DNA from: Rhodoblastus sp. | GTDB lineage: Bacteria > Pseudomonadota > Alphaproteobacteria > Rhizobiales > Beijerinckiaceae | DNA length: 46,988 nt | Assembly: GCA_020442275.1 (NCBI GenBank) | Contig: JAGRKN010000239.1 | Span: 1,884 to 48,871 of the forward strand | Direction: 5' to 3' | Part shown: positions 34,419 to 44,100 of the stretch, piece by piece | Layout: every line of letters starts with the position of its first letter | How positions within the stretch are numbered: the first letter of the stretch is position 1 | The notes under the pieces: generated by a model | Databases searched by the model: none | What the model was told of the DNA's origin: nothing | The model's input: only the letters and a program-made list of their open reading frames with translations | Program-made: the position numbers and the translations under genes

Positions 34419-35894
34419 TCAGCCGAAGCGATAGCGCACAGGCACTTCGATCGGCATATAGGATTGCGGGAGCGGCTGAGGCGCGGAAGGCGGCGCCGGC
34501 CTCGCGCTGGAACGCAACAGACTGACGAGCGCCATGGCGGCGAGTACCGCGAAGCCGAGCAATAATCCGACGAACATGCCCAGGCCGCCGAAGATCGCCA
34601 TTTTAGGGGCGAGGCGCTGACGCTCGGGCGCGCGCGCCATCGAGACGATGCGAAGATTGCCTGTGTCGATGCGCCCGAATTCCTTCGCTTCGCGCGAGCG
34701 CGTCTCGAAGGACTCGAGCAATTTGCGATTGGCGTCGACTTCCTGCGAGATCTCGCGCAGTTCGATTTCCGACTGCCGCGCGTGCGTGACCTTGGTCGAC
34801 AGGCTGGCGACGGTCTGCGCGAGAATCTGTTGCTCGTTGCGCGCCCGCGAAACATCCGCGTGCGCCGCGAAGCGAATCGCGCGCATCTCGGTTGCTATGG
34901 CTCGTTCGAGCTGCGACAGGCTGGAGCGAGCGGCGACGAGGGCAGGGTGCCGTGCGCCGACGCGGGCGGCGAGCGGCGCGATTTCGACCAAGGTCCGGTT
35001 GCGCTGATCGAGCAATTGCGAGAGCGCGCGCGTGTCGGCCTCGGCGCCGAGCGCGCCGAGCGCGCTGGGGCTCTGGGCGGCGGATTCGATTTGCTTCAGG
35101 CGCGCGCTGGCGCGATCGAACTTCACCTGCGAATCGTTGAGAGCGGTCGTGGCCGCGGCGAGCTGTTGTTCAACGAGCAGGCGGTCGCCGACGCGGACGA
35201 GATTCTTGTCGCGCCTGTAGCGCTCCGCCTTCGCTTCGGATTGCGCGAGCGCCGCGCGCAAGGTTTCCAGCCGGCCCGACAGGTCGGCGGTTAGGCGGGC
35301 GGTCGCGTCGTTGCGCGTGGCGGCGTCTTCCTCGAGATACGCGGCGACAATTCCGCTCGAGCGTCGCGCCGCGCTCTCCGGCGACGGCCCGCTCATCGCG
35401 ACATCGACGACGAAGCTTCGCTCGGCGCGTTTCACGGTCAACGCACGGCGTAGAAGGACGAGCGCCGCATCCCAGTCTCCCTTGGCGTCGGTCCTCGGGC
35501 ATTTGTCCTCGAGGCCGTAAGCGGCGGGGTCTGCCTTGCCGGCTTCGAAACAGGCCGTCTGCACCAGTCGCGAGAGAACGCGCTCGGACTGCAGGACGCC
35601 CATCTGGCTTTCCACAAAATTGATCGCGGCGTTTGCGTCGTAATTGCCGATCGTCAGGTCGTTGTTGAAGAGCTTGAATCCTCGCGGATCGAACAGAAGC
35701 TGCGTGCTGGCTTCATATTTCGCCGGAAGGACATACTTGCCGATGACGCCGGCCCCCGCTCCCGCGAGCGCGCAAACGACGAGTATCCAGGGTTTGCCCC
35801 GAACCAGATCGAAGAAATGAGCGACAGCCGGCCCCCAGGGGCCTCCGTCGTTCTGTGACCAGCCTGGCTGGTCAATCCTCGAGTAATAGGTCAT
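34419..35894 (-). CDS. Wzz/GNVR-domain chain-length determinant (kinase-less)
   Basis: A 491-residue inner-membrane protein with a periplasmic coiled-coil domain. Helix 1 (PWILVVCALAGAGAGVIGKY, about residues 35-55) is followed by VLPAKYEASTQLLFDP, the Wzz box. Long heptad-rich segments (ATARLTADLSGRLETLRAAL ... KVTHARQSEIELREIS) come next. The GNVR-like segment RIDTGNLRIVSMARAPERQR precedes a second helix, IFGGLGMFVGLLLGFAVLAA. The C-terminal tail is proline-rich and ends without Walker motifs or a tyrosine cluster, so there is no fused BY-kinase. It sets polymer length. The 250 bases upstream hold no credible gene. Confidence 0.9.
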   Translation of the reverse strand: MTYYSRIDQPGWSQNDGGPWGPAVAHFFDLVRGKPWILVVCALAGAGAGVIGKYVLPAKYEASTQLLFDPRGFKLFNNDLTIGNYDANAAINFVESQMGVLQSERVLSRLVQTACFEAGKADPAAYGLEDKCPRTDAKGDWDAALVLLRRALTVKRAERSFVVDVAMSGPSPESAARRSSGIVAAYLEEDAATRNDATARLTADLSGRLETLRAALAQSEAKAERYRRDKNLVRVGDRLLVEQQLAAATTALNDSQVKFDRASARLKQIESAAQSPSALGALGAEADTRALSQLLDQRNRTLVEIAPLAARVGARHPALVAARSSLSQLERAIATEMRAIRFAAHADVSRARNEQQILAQTVASLSTKVTHARQSEIELREISQEVDANRKLLESFETRSREAKEFGRIDTGNLRIVSMARAPERQRLAPKMAIFGGLGMFVGLLLGFAVLAAMALVSLLRSSARPAPPSAPQPLPQSYMPIEVPVRYRFG

Positions 35895-36144
35895 GAACGC
35901 ACATGCCTGTTGATTGTTTGGAGCAACGCTAATGCCGCGCCACTCAAGCAACATTTAATAAAATTGCGGAAGTCGCGGACATGGTTATGTCGACGTAAAG
36001 GTTTGCGCCCCTTTCGGGCGGGCGCACGCGGATTGTCGAGGCTTGCTGGGCAATTTGACGGCGGTGAGCCGCGAAAGCGGCGACGACGAGTGGCGGCGGC
36101 AAATCCTCTGTCGCATGGTTTACACTTCGTGAACGACGCTTCGC

Positions 36145-37650
36145 TCAGCGCGCGTTGGAATAAGCTTTGCGCGAGAACAGCGTGAGGCACATGATCCAGA
36201 TGTCGAACACCAGCGACCAGTTATCGATATAATGGAGGTCGTAGCGGACGCGCCGCAGGATCTTTTCCGGCGTGTCGGTTTCGCCGCGAAGGCCATTGAC
36301 CTGCGCCCACCCGGTAATTCCGGGCTTCACGTTGTGACGGCGCGCATACAGGGAAATTTCGGTTTCGAAAGCCATGTCGTGGACGAGCGCATGGGGACGC
36401 GGACCAACCAGCGACATTTCTCCTCGCAGGACGTTCAGCAGCTGTGGCAGTTCGTCGATGTTGTAACGGCGCAGAAGGCGGCCGACGCGCGTCACGCGCG
36501 GATCGTTTGCCGTCGCCTGCCGTATCGCCGCGCCTTCCTCCGTCGTCTGCATCGAGCGGAACTTGAGGATACGGAACTGCGTCTTGTTGAAGCCGTGACG
36601 CCTCTGCAGGTAGAACACGGGGCCGGGGCTGTCGAGCTTGATGGCGATCGCGACGATCGCAAACACTGGCGCGAGCAGCATGAGGGCGACCAGCGAGAGG
36701 CTGACATCGCAGACCCGTTTCAGCGAGGAACCGACCGCGGTCATCGAATCCGCAGGCAGTCGGAAACTGGAAATGCCGGCCTCGCCATTGAGCAGCGGTC
36801 CGGAGAAGCGGTGCAGCGGATTGTGTCGGTCCAGATGAAGATGTATCGCCGCCGGCACGCGCATGAATGCGGTCATGCAGCTTTCCACGACGGCGGAATG
36901 TTCGATCGGAACGACGATAATGATGTCGTCGGGCATCAGGCGACGCGCCGCTTCTACAGCGTCGGCCAGTTCTACGTCGAGACGTTGGCCCTCCTCGTTG
37001 AGCACACGGGTGGAGACGACCTCCATGCCGCGTCGGGCGAGCGAATGCTGTTCGAGAAAGGTTCCGATCGCTGCGCCATCGCCGACGATCATGACGCGAG
37101 CCGTGAGCATGTTGCCCTTGCCGGCATGGCGTTTGGTCAGGATCACGAGCGCCGCGCGGCTGGCGTACAGCGCGCCGAGACCCACGAAGTAGAAGACGAC
37201 GAATGCGCCGCGAGAGGAATCGGCGATCGCGCGCAGCATGAATCCGGCGGTTGCCGCCGCGAGAAACGCGCTGTTCCAGAGTGAGAACACGCGGTCGGCG
37301 TGCCCGGACAAGTCGAGGTAGTCGCCAATCGCGTAGGAATGACGCTTCACGTTGAAGGCTACGAAGAGCAAAGCCGCGAGAATGCCGAGCTGGGCATTGT
37401 CGAACGGATCGCGATGCGCGCCATGCGCAACCAGATTGTAGAGATAGTCCGAGACCGAAAACGCCGCGAAGATCGCGATCAGATCGACGATCCCGGCCTG
37501 AAGCGAAAAAAGGAACCGATTGTAGCGAACCTCGCGGCGCAGGGCGTGAGCAGCGCGCTCCGTCACCTCGCGATCCGCTTGCGGCGCAAAGCTGTTCTGC
37601 GTCCATTTCGTTGCCGTCTCGTTCGAGACGGCGAACCCGAGATCGCTCAT
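36145..37650 (-). CDS. Undecaprenyl-phosphate sugar phosphotransferase (priming enzyme, WcaJ/ExoY-like)
   Basis: A 501-residue initiating enzyme that transfers a sugar-1-phosphate from a nucleotide sugar to undecaprenyl phosphate. The N-terminal half has about four membrane helices and a CoA-binding-like Rossmann segment (ARVMIVGDGAAIGTFL). The catalytic C-terminal domain (bacterial sugar transferase) begins KRVCDVSLSLVALMLLAPVF. DSPGPVFYLQRRHGFNKTQF, the LKFRSMQ motif, TRVGRLLRRYNIDELPQLLN, GEMSLVGPRPHA and GITGWAQVNGLRGET follow. These are diagnostic of WcaJ/PssY-type enzymes. It is the promoter-proximal gene of the locus, facing a large AT-rich control region. Confidence 0.94.
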   Translation of the reverse strand: MSDLGFAVSNETATKWTQNSFAPQADREVTERAAHALRREVRYNRFLFSLQAGIVDLIAIFAAFSVSDYLYNLVAHGAHRDPFDNAQLGILAALLFVAFNVKRHSYAIGDYLDLSGHADRVFSLWNSAFLAAATAGFMLRAIADSSRGAFVVFYFVGLGALYASRAALVILTKRHAGKGNMLTARVMIVGDGAAIGTFLEQHSLARRGMEVVSTRVLNEEGQRLDVELADAVEAARRLMPDDIIIVVPIEHSAVVESCMTAFMRVPAAIHLHLDRHNPLHRFSGPLLNGEAGISSFRLPADSMTAVGSSLKRVCDVSLSLVALMLLAPVFAIVAIAIKLDSPGPVFYLQRRHGFNKTQFRILKFRSMQTTEEGAAIRQATANDPRVTRVGRLLRRYNIDELPQLLNVLRGEMSLVGPRPHALVHDMAFETEISLYARRHNVKPGITGWAQVNGLRGETDTPEKILRRVRYDLHYIDNWSLVFDIWIMCLTLFSRKAYSNAR

Positions 37651-38133
37651 GTCGCCCCCGTCGGCGGTGGAGCTGGTCGGCCGCCTGACAAGACTGACCT
37701 AACGGCAGCGGCCTGAACGGGGGTCTAAAATTTGTGCTGAATCGAGTGTTTATCAGAACAGCGACGCCGAGATCTTCCGAAATAAAGAAATCAGAATTAA
37801 TGGAAATTATATTGGAGGCGCGAAATTGTGTGGCTAGACCGAAAATATTACGAGAATATCATCTGACAATAATGTCGCGTGTAACGGATGGTTATCCAAG
37901 CATCGATTGTTTCGGAAAAATTATTTACCTTTATTGTTCGTTGCGAGTCAGCCCGGCGCAATGCCGCCCATCTGCGCCGGTCTCGCGCGGGTTTCGCGTG
38001 CTCATCGCCGCAAAGGGGTAGGTGCGCCGCCCTTCGCCGGGTAAGGTTGTCGTGCGCCCGCCAAGCGGGACGTGGGCTTTCGATGCGGAGGCAAATCAGG
38101 CAAACGAGAAGCAGAAGCCGACCCCGGACAGAG
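37651..38133. promoter_or_regulatory. AT-rich divergent control region between the EPS locus and the cyclase gene
   Basis: This 483-base spacer has an AT-rich core (about 37720-37930) in an otherwise GC-rich window. It contains a 15-base palindrome ATATT-N5-AATAT (37845-37859) and a GGAGG motif (37814) 9 bases before a GTG that opens a 12-codon ORF (37828-37866) overlapping the palindrome, possibly a leader peptide. A 49-codon open frame from an ATG at 37875 exists but has no supporting features. The composition and divergent position suggest promoters for the priming gene leftwards and the cyclase gene rightwards, perhaps bound by a nucleoid protein or the nearby Crp-like regulator; all of this is inference. 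Confidence 0.45.
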
Positions 38134-41100
38134 ATGAGCCCCCACCAAACCTCCGGACAAGCGCCTGGCGCGCGCTGTCGCCTGACGATCCTCTTCACCG
38201 ACCTTGTCGGTTCGACCACGCTCGGGCGGGAGATGGAAGCGGAGGATTTCGCGACGCTGCTTCACGACTTGCGCGAAATCTGCCGTGCGGCCGTCGCTGC
38301 TCGCGGTGGCGCGATTGCGCGCATGCAGGGCGATGGCGCCACGATCGTGTTCGGTCATGCTGCGGCCGGCGAGGACGATGGCCGCCGGGCGGTCGACGCC
38401 GCGCTGGAAATTCACGAGAAAGTCGGCGCGATGCGGCCGGAAGGACTTCCTGCGCGCCTTCTACCGCTGCGCATGCATTCCGGCATTCACGCCGGCACGG
38501 CCCTGATCTCGGATGGGGATATCGAGAAGGGCGTCTTCGACCTCGTCGGCGACGTCCCGAACGTGGCGGCCCGCTTGTCGCAGCGCGCGGCCCCGGGGCA
38601 GGTCCTGGCCAGCGCCGACGCCGTGGGGCCGAACGCGCACTTCTTCCGTATGGGCGCCCTGGCCGACCTGTCCGGCGCCGGATTCGATCAGCCGGTCCAT
38701 GTCGTGCTCGGCCGAAGCGAAGCGACGAGCCGGTTCGAATCGACGGCGACCCGTGGGCTCACGCCCTTCATCGGACGAGGGGAGCACGTCGATCATCTGC
38801 AGGCCTTCCTGCGCGCCCCCGAGGCCGCGCCGCGCGCCATGGTCGTTTCCGGGGGCGCCGGGCTCGGCAAGACGCGCCTGATCGAGGAGGTCTTGCGATC
38901 GATCGACCCGCGTGAAGCCCTGGTCCTGCGCGGCGGCTGCGAAAACTACCTCGGCGCGGAAATCTTTCAACCGTTCCTGCAGGCGGTTCGGTCGTTCATC
39001 GGCCTGAAAGACGGGCTTTCCACCGAAGAAGCGCTCGCCTTGTCGCGACAGGCGCTCGAGCCCTGGCGCAATGAACTCGGGCCGCGCATCGATTCCGTTC
39101 GCGGCCTCGTGATCGCGAGCCCCGACATACGTCCGGCGGAAGCGGCGACCCGCGCGATCGACGATCTTGCCGCCTTCATTCTGGCGCTCGCCCGGTCGCG
39201 CCGCGTCGCGCTGGTCATCGACGACTGGCAATGGGCGGACGACGCCACGCGGCAGCTGATGTCCGCGCTCCTGCAGCCCGCGGCGCCGCTGCGGATCATA
39301 CTCACCAGTCGCTCACGCGACGACGAGGATCTGGTCGCCGGTGCTTTACAGGTGGAATTGAAGCCGTTCAGCGGCGCCGAAACCGAACGCGCGGTGCGGC
39401 GCTGGCTGCCGCAGGCGGACCCGTTCCTGATCGCGCGCATTCACGAATACGCCGGCGGCGTGCCTCTCTACATCGAGGAATTGTGCCATCTTGCCTCCGC
39501 CGACCAGCTGTCGCACGCTTTGCTGACGGGCGGTCGCAGCGGCTGGATCGGCGCGCTCGTGACGTCGCGTCTGCAACGTTTGCCGGAGAAGCATGCCGAT
39601 ATCGTGCGCGCCGCCGCCGTCGTCGGCAATGTCGCGCCCTATCGCTCGTTGATCGCGGCATGCGGCCACATGCCGGACGAGGACATATTGCGTGCACTCG
39701 CCGAGGCAGACTTTCTCTTTGCCGACGCTGCGAGCGGCGGCCTGCGCTTCAAGCACGGCATCACACGCGACTCCGTCTATGAATCGATCGGCCTGAAGGC
39801 GAGACGCGTCCTGCACAGGCGGATCGCCGAAGCTCACGCCTCGCGCGGCCCAGGTATCGACCACGAGGATACGCTCGAGGCGCTCGCCTATCACAGCTTT
39901 GGCGCGGGCGACTGGGAAAAGGCGGCCCGATATGCGGAGCAGGCCGGCGACAAGGCGACGCTCGCCTATGCGCTCGACCGCGCGCGCGCGCATTACAAGG
40001 CGGCGCTGGACGCCATGGACAATCTGTCCGAACGTGGCCGCGACGTCGATCTGCACTGGTGCCTTGTGGTCAACAAGCTCGGCATGGCCAGCATTTTCGA
40101 CCCGCTGTCGCTGCGTAACGACGTCACCCTATTCGAGCGGGCGGCGGAGCTGGCGCGCGGGATCGGCGACGTCGACGCGGAAGCGCGCGCGAAATACTGG
40201 CTCGGCTACATGTGCTACGGCTTCGGGCGGTTTCGCGAGGGCGTGGTTCATGCGAAGAGCGCCGCCGGTCTGGCGCGCAAGGTCGGCGATCCGCGTCTGG
40301 TCGCGCAGGTCGACGCCACGCTCGGACAGATCCTCGCGGCCGCCGGCCGCTACGACGAGGCCCTCTCGCTGATCGACGCGGCCGTCGTCACAAAGAAGCG
40401 CGCCGCGCGTCCGGGCGGTGGCGTTGCGATCGGCTCTGCTTACGCGCTCTCGTGCGAAGCGAGCATCCTGGCCGATCGTGGAGATTTCGCCGCCGCCGAC
40501 GCCTGCTTCGACGAGGCGACCGCATTGCTCGGCGGAACGAACCACCCCGTCGCCAATTCCATGCGCAACTGGCGCGCCGTCTCGCTGGTCTGGCGTGGGG
40601 CGTGGGAGCAGGCGGAAGCGCTCGCCATCGAGAATGCGCGCGTGGCGGAAAACATGCGCGGGCTTCTGCTTCTAGCGACATCTCGCGCCGCCGCGGGCTT
40701 TGCGCGCTGGCGCCGCGCGGGCGAGGGCGAGGCCCTCCAGCAGTTGCGGGATGCAATCCGTTGGATGGAAGGGCGCGACTTCAAGTTCTTCGTATCCGTT
40801 CAGTACAGCTGGCTGGTCGAAGCCTGCGCAGACGTTGGCGATATTGCGAGCGCGCGGCGCTACGCGGCCCATGTCCTTCTGCGGGCGCGACACGGCGAGC
40901 GTCTGGGCGAGGCCGCCGCCAGTCGCGCGCTCGCGCGGTTGGCGGCAAAGGCCGACCGCCCCGACGACTGCGCGCGATGGATGAAGCGCGCGGACCTGTC
41001 TGCACGCTTGCGTGGCTCGCGACGCGAAAATGCGCTCAATGAAGCGCTAGCCGCTCGGCTCGAAGCATCTGCGGGCCGCCCCTGTAGCGCGCGACGCGTC

Positions 41101-41172
41101 GAACACGCGCAGGCGGAGCTGCGCGCGATGGGGATGAACTGGTACGCCGACCGAATGCTCAGCCCGTTCTGA
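38134..41172 (+). CDS. Class III adenylate/guanylate cyclase fused to AAA ATPase and TPR-like domains
   Basis: A 1012-residue cytoplasmic signalling protein. Residues 15-190 are a class III cyclase: LTILFTDLVGST (metal Asp23), RMQGDGATIVFGH (Asp67) and VPNVAARLSQ (Asn143, Arg147). The lysine usually found just before the second Asp in related fusions (KYMGDG-type) appears as Arg63, which may alter substrate choice. Residues 235-380 form an ATPase with Walker A GGAGLGKT (240-247) and Walker B VALVIDDWQWAD. The rest is alanine-rich helical pairs like TPRs (for example EALSLIDAAV). This layout matches LuxR/SARP-like adenylate cyclase ATPases. The start is uncertain: an ATG 17 codons upstream is possible, but the cyclase core fits this one. 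It converges on the giant fusion gene with a 6-base gap. Confidence 0.87.
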   Translation: MSPHQTSGQAPGARCRLTILFTDLVGSTTLGREMEAEDFATLLHDLREICRAAVAARGGAIARMQGDGATIVFGHAAAGEDDGRRAVDAALEIHEKVGAMRPEGLPARLLPLRMHSGIHAGTALISDGDIEKGVFDLVGDVPNVAARLSQRAAPGQVLASADAVGPNAHFFRMGALADLSGAGFDQPVHVVLGRSEATSRFESTATRGLTPFIGRGEHVDHLQAFLRAPEAAPRAMVVSGGAGLGKTRLIEEVLRSIDPREALVLRGGCENYLGAEIFQPFLQAVRSFIGLKDGLSTEEALALSRQALEPWRNELGPRIDSVRGLVIASPDIRPAEAATRAIDDLAAFILALARSRRVALVIDDWQWADDATRQLMSALLQPAAPLRIILTSRSRDDEDLVAGALQVELKPFSGAETERAVRRWLPQADPFLIARIHEYAGGVPLYIEELCHLASADQLSHALLTGGRSGWIGALVTSRLQRLPEKHADIVRAAAVVGNVAPYRSLIAACGHMPDEDILRALAEADFLFADAASGGLRFKHGITRDSVYESIGLKARRVLHRRIAEAHASRGPGIDHEDTLEALAYHSFGAGDWEKAARYAEQAGDKATLAYALDRARAHYKAALDAMDNLSERGRDVDLHWCLVVNKLGMASIFDPLSLRNDVTLFERAAELARGIGDVDAEARAKYWLGYMCYGFGRFREGVVHAKSAAGLARKVGDPRLVAQVDATLGQILAAAGRYDEALSLIDAAVVTKKRAARPGGGVAIGSAYALSCEASILADRGDFAAADACFDEATALLGGTNHPVANSMRNWRAVSLVWRGAWEQAEALAIENARVAENMRGLLLLATSRAAAGFARWRRAGEGEALQQLRDAIRWMEGRDFKFFVSVQYSWLVEACADVGDIASARRYAAHVLLRARHGERLGEAAASRALARLAAKADRPDDCARWMKRADLSARLRGSRRENALNEALAARLEASAGRPCSARRVEHAQAELRAMGMNWYADRMLSPF

Positions 41173-41178
41173 CCTTCG

Positions 41179-44100
41179 TCACGCGACGATCGGTTGTCCG
41201 ATGCCCATGGCCTGCATCGCGGCGACGATCTCGTCGGCCAGCAGTTCGTAACCATCCGATGTCGGATGCAGTTCGTTGTCCCAGAGAGTCGTGTAGTCGT
41301 TCGCGTAGCGCGGATCCCTGGCCAGTACGCCGGTGAGATTGACATGTCGCGCGCGCGGCGTCGCTGTCGCGACACGGTCTGCTGCTCCGTTCAGACGGTC
41401 GATCAGGTCGCGCATGACCTTCCGGTTTTTCGTGAGATCGGTCATGCCGCGCCTTGCGAAAACGGGGCCGAGCCATTTGTTGCCGAGCAGACCGCGATTG
41501 TCCGGCACCGGGTGGTCGTAGGCATGAATGACGATCGGCGCATCGGTCGATTGCCGCAGCCTGTCGACGATCTTCGCGAAATAGCCGTGCAATTCGTCGT
41601 CGATGAATGTCGCGACTTCGGTCTCGATCAACGGTTCGTCTTCATTCGCTCCATTGGCTTTCAGCAAGCGGTAGAGCGGCGTCGCGGCTCGATCCGACGT
41701 CGGCTGGCACACGTCGTTTCCGCCGCCGCCGAGAAGAATGCAGGCGGGGTGTGTTTCGTCGGAGCCGAGATTGTCGAAGAAGCGAGAGACATCGTCCAGC
41801 GCGGCGGGCGAGGCCATGTCGCGCAAGAGGCGACCGGTTTGCGTGAAGTTCATGTGAAACCTGTCGACGTAACCGCGATCTTGCAGCGCGGCGCGCAGGC
41901 TCGGAATGAACAGCAGGTTCGTCAGCCAGGAATCGCCGATGGCGAGGATCGGCGTCGTCGTTTCCGCCGCGAGCAATCCGAACAGGCGGTCATCGGCGAC
42001 TTTCTCCACGATAGCCGGCGCGGCGACGACAGGCCCTTCGAGCGAAATCGTAAGAGGGCCGGGGCCGGGCCGCAGCGCCAGCGGTGATTCGACGAGCGCG
42101 CTGAAGAAACCGAGCATCAACGCGATGGCCGGATCGGCGCCAGGGCAGGCGTGCGTCGGATGGTCCGCCGCGCGCCGGTTGCCGCCGAAGGCGTGGTAGT
42201 AATCGCGGCTGCCGTCGGCCAGGCATTGCTGGGTCGCTGAAACCGCGCCGGCGACGATCACGTCGCCCGGCTTGACCCGAATCTTGTGGTCGCCCGCGCC
42301 GAGCGTGTGCGACACCACGGCGGTCCGCCAGATCAGTTCCGGCACGGCGCGCAGCTGGAACGCCGGTATGAAGTCGGCCGCCAGCCTGTTGCAGGCGTCG
42401 GAGAAGTCGCGCGCCGGCGCGCCTGCGAAGCGCGCCCGCAGTTTCCAGAGAACGCCCTCGCGCAGCCATTCGTTGAGAATGCGCCGCAGATTGCCTTCGA
42501 CCGTCGGGATGAATCCCATCATCGCGCCAGCGATTGTCTGGGCGCAGAAGTCGATGTCGTCTTCGCCTTCCTTGGAATCGAGAACGGCGCGCGCAACCGG
42601 CGCCTTTATGTCGTCGCGGAACTCCCTCAGGAAAGCTTCCATCGACGCCCGTACGGATTGGCCATGTGCGGCGCCGTATTGCTCGACGCTGTGGCCTGGA
42701 TGCGGCTGGAAGATGTAGCGCGACGGCGAGAGGAAATGGCCCGGGTAGTTGGCGGGCTGGTCGAGCGTCCAGTCCCAGCGGTAGCCGGAGCGACGGAAGT
42801 GCCCGCCGCTCTCCGACATGCCGAACCATTCCTCGCAGAAATGCGTGAGCAGCGGCTCGACGAGCTCGCGCGACTCGACGGTCAGCTCCCAGCGCTTGGC
42901 TTCGTCGTCGCGCGCGTCCGACATTTCCTGTTCGACGAGTTTCCGGATGGCGTCGCTGACCGCGTTGCGCGCATGTTCGAACGCCGTATGCGTGTCGATG
43001 GCCATGATCGCGTCGTTGCAGGCGTGCGACCAGCGTTCGTAGGCCTGATCCTCCTGATTTGGGTCGAGGCCGAGATAGAGAACGCCAAACGACCTGTTCA
43101 TGCGCGGCAGATAGCCCGTGATCGTCAGCGTATCGTCACGGTTGACGAAGACGTCGCGCACCATGTCGCGATCGCCGACAAGAATGCCGAACGGCGTGCG
43201 CAGCAATCCGCCGTGATTCTGCCGAATCGCGGCCCAGACCGACGCGCTCGTGAAATCGGCGGCAAAGTCCGGATCTTCGAGAACCGCCTTCCACGCGTCG
43301 AGCGCAGCGTCCGCCCCATGGACCCGCTCGTACTCGCGCAATTCGGCGATCTTGCGCTCGCCGGCCTCCGCGCTCCACGTCAGCAGCGGCCTTGCGCCCT
43401 GTGCGGCCGCGCGGGTCTTGAGCAGCTCCAGCGCCTTGATCGAGGGCGCAAGCAGATAGGCGCCCCATTCCAGACGGATGAAGGGTTTCGGCTCGACGTG
43501 AAGCTGATCCTCGCCATCGAGCGGCATATGGATCGCCTTGCCGTCGTGCTCGAAGCGGAAGAACCGCTTCTTGCCGGGCTCGGCGAGGCCGAGCAGCGGA
43601 TCGGAGACGCCGGAATATCCGCCGGAACTGTTGCCGCCGGAGATCCAGCTCTGGATCACCTCGAATTGCTCGCCGAGATTTGCGTTATAGGCCATGAAAA
43701 CGAGACCGCGCTCCTGCGCGTAGCCAGCCGCCTTGCGTGTCGGGTCCTGTTCGTTGCGATCGAGCGCCGGCCCGTAGGACATGCCGCGCCGAACGATACG
43801 CGGCGGACGCGCGCCGGCTTCCGGCAGGACGAAGCGCGGGTTGGTGCGCCGGATATGCGCATGCAGCGGGCAGCGCGTTCCCTTCGGATCCTTGTCGAAA
43901 TGGAAGTCGTTCGACAGAGGATCGGAGCCGAAGACATCGGCCAGCGGCTGTCCGGATCTCGCATGGTCCGCCGGCCAGCGGCCGAGCATTTTCGCCATCA
44001 GGTCTTCGCGCCCGAGCGCCGCGCCCTGCGCCGAGACGGCGCTCACCGCGCCATCGAGTGCCGTGTCGAAGGCCTGCACGTCCTGCCGCAGCTTGCGCAC

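Noticed and set aside
35895..36144. Small gene between the chain-length and priming genes
   Set aside because: Open frames on both strands lack start signals and family features; the stretch is more likely promoter and leader DNA.
37734..38021. 95-codon plus-strand frame in the AT-rich spacer
   Set aside because: It has no start signal, no hydrophobic or family features, and mixes AT-rich and GC-rich codon use across the boundary.
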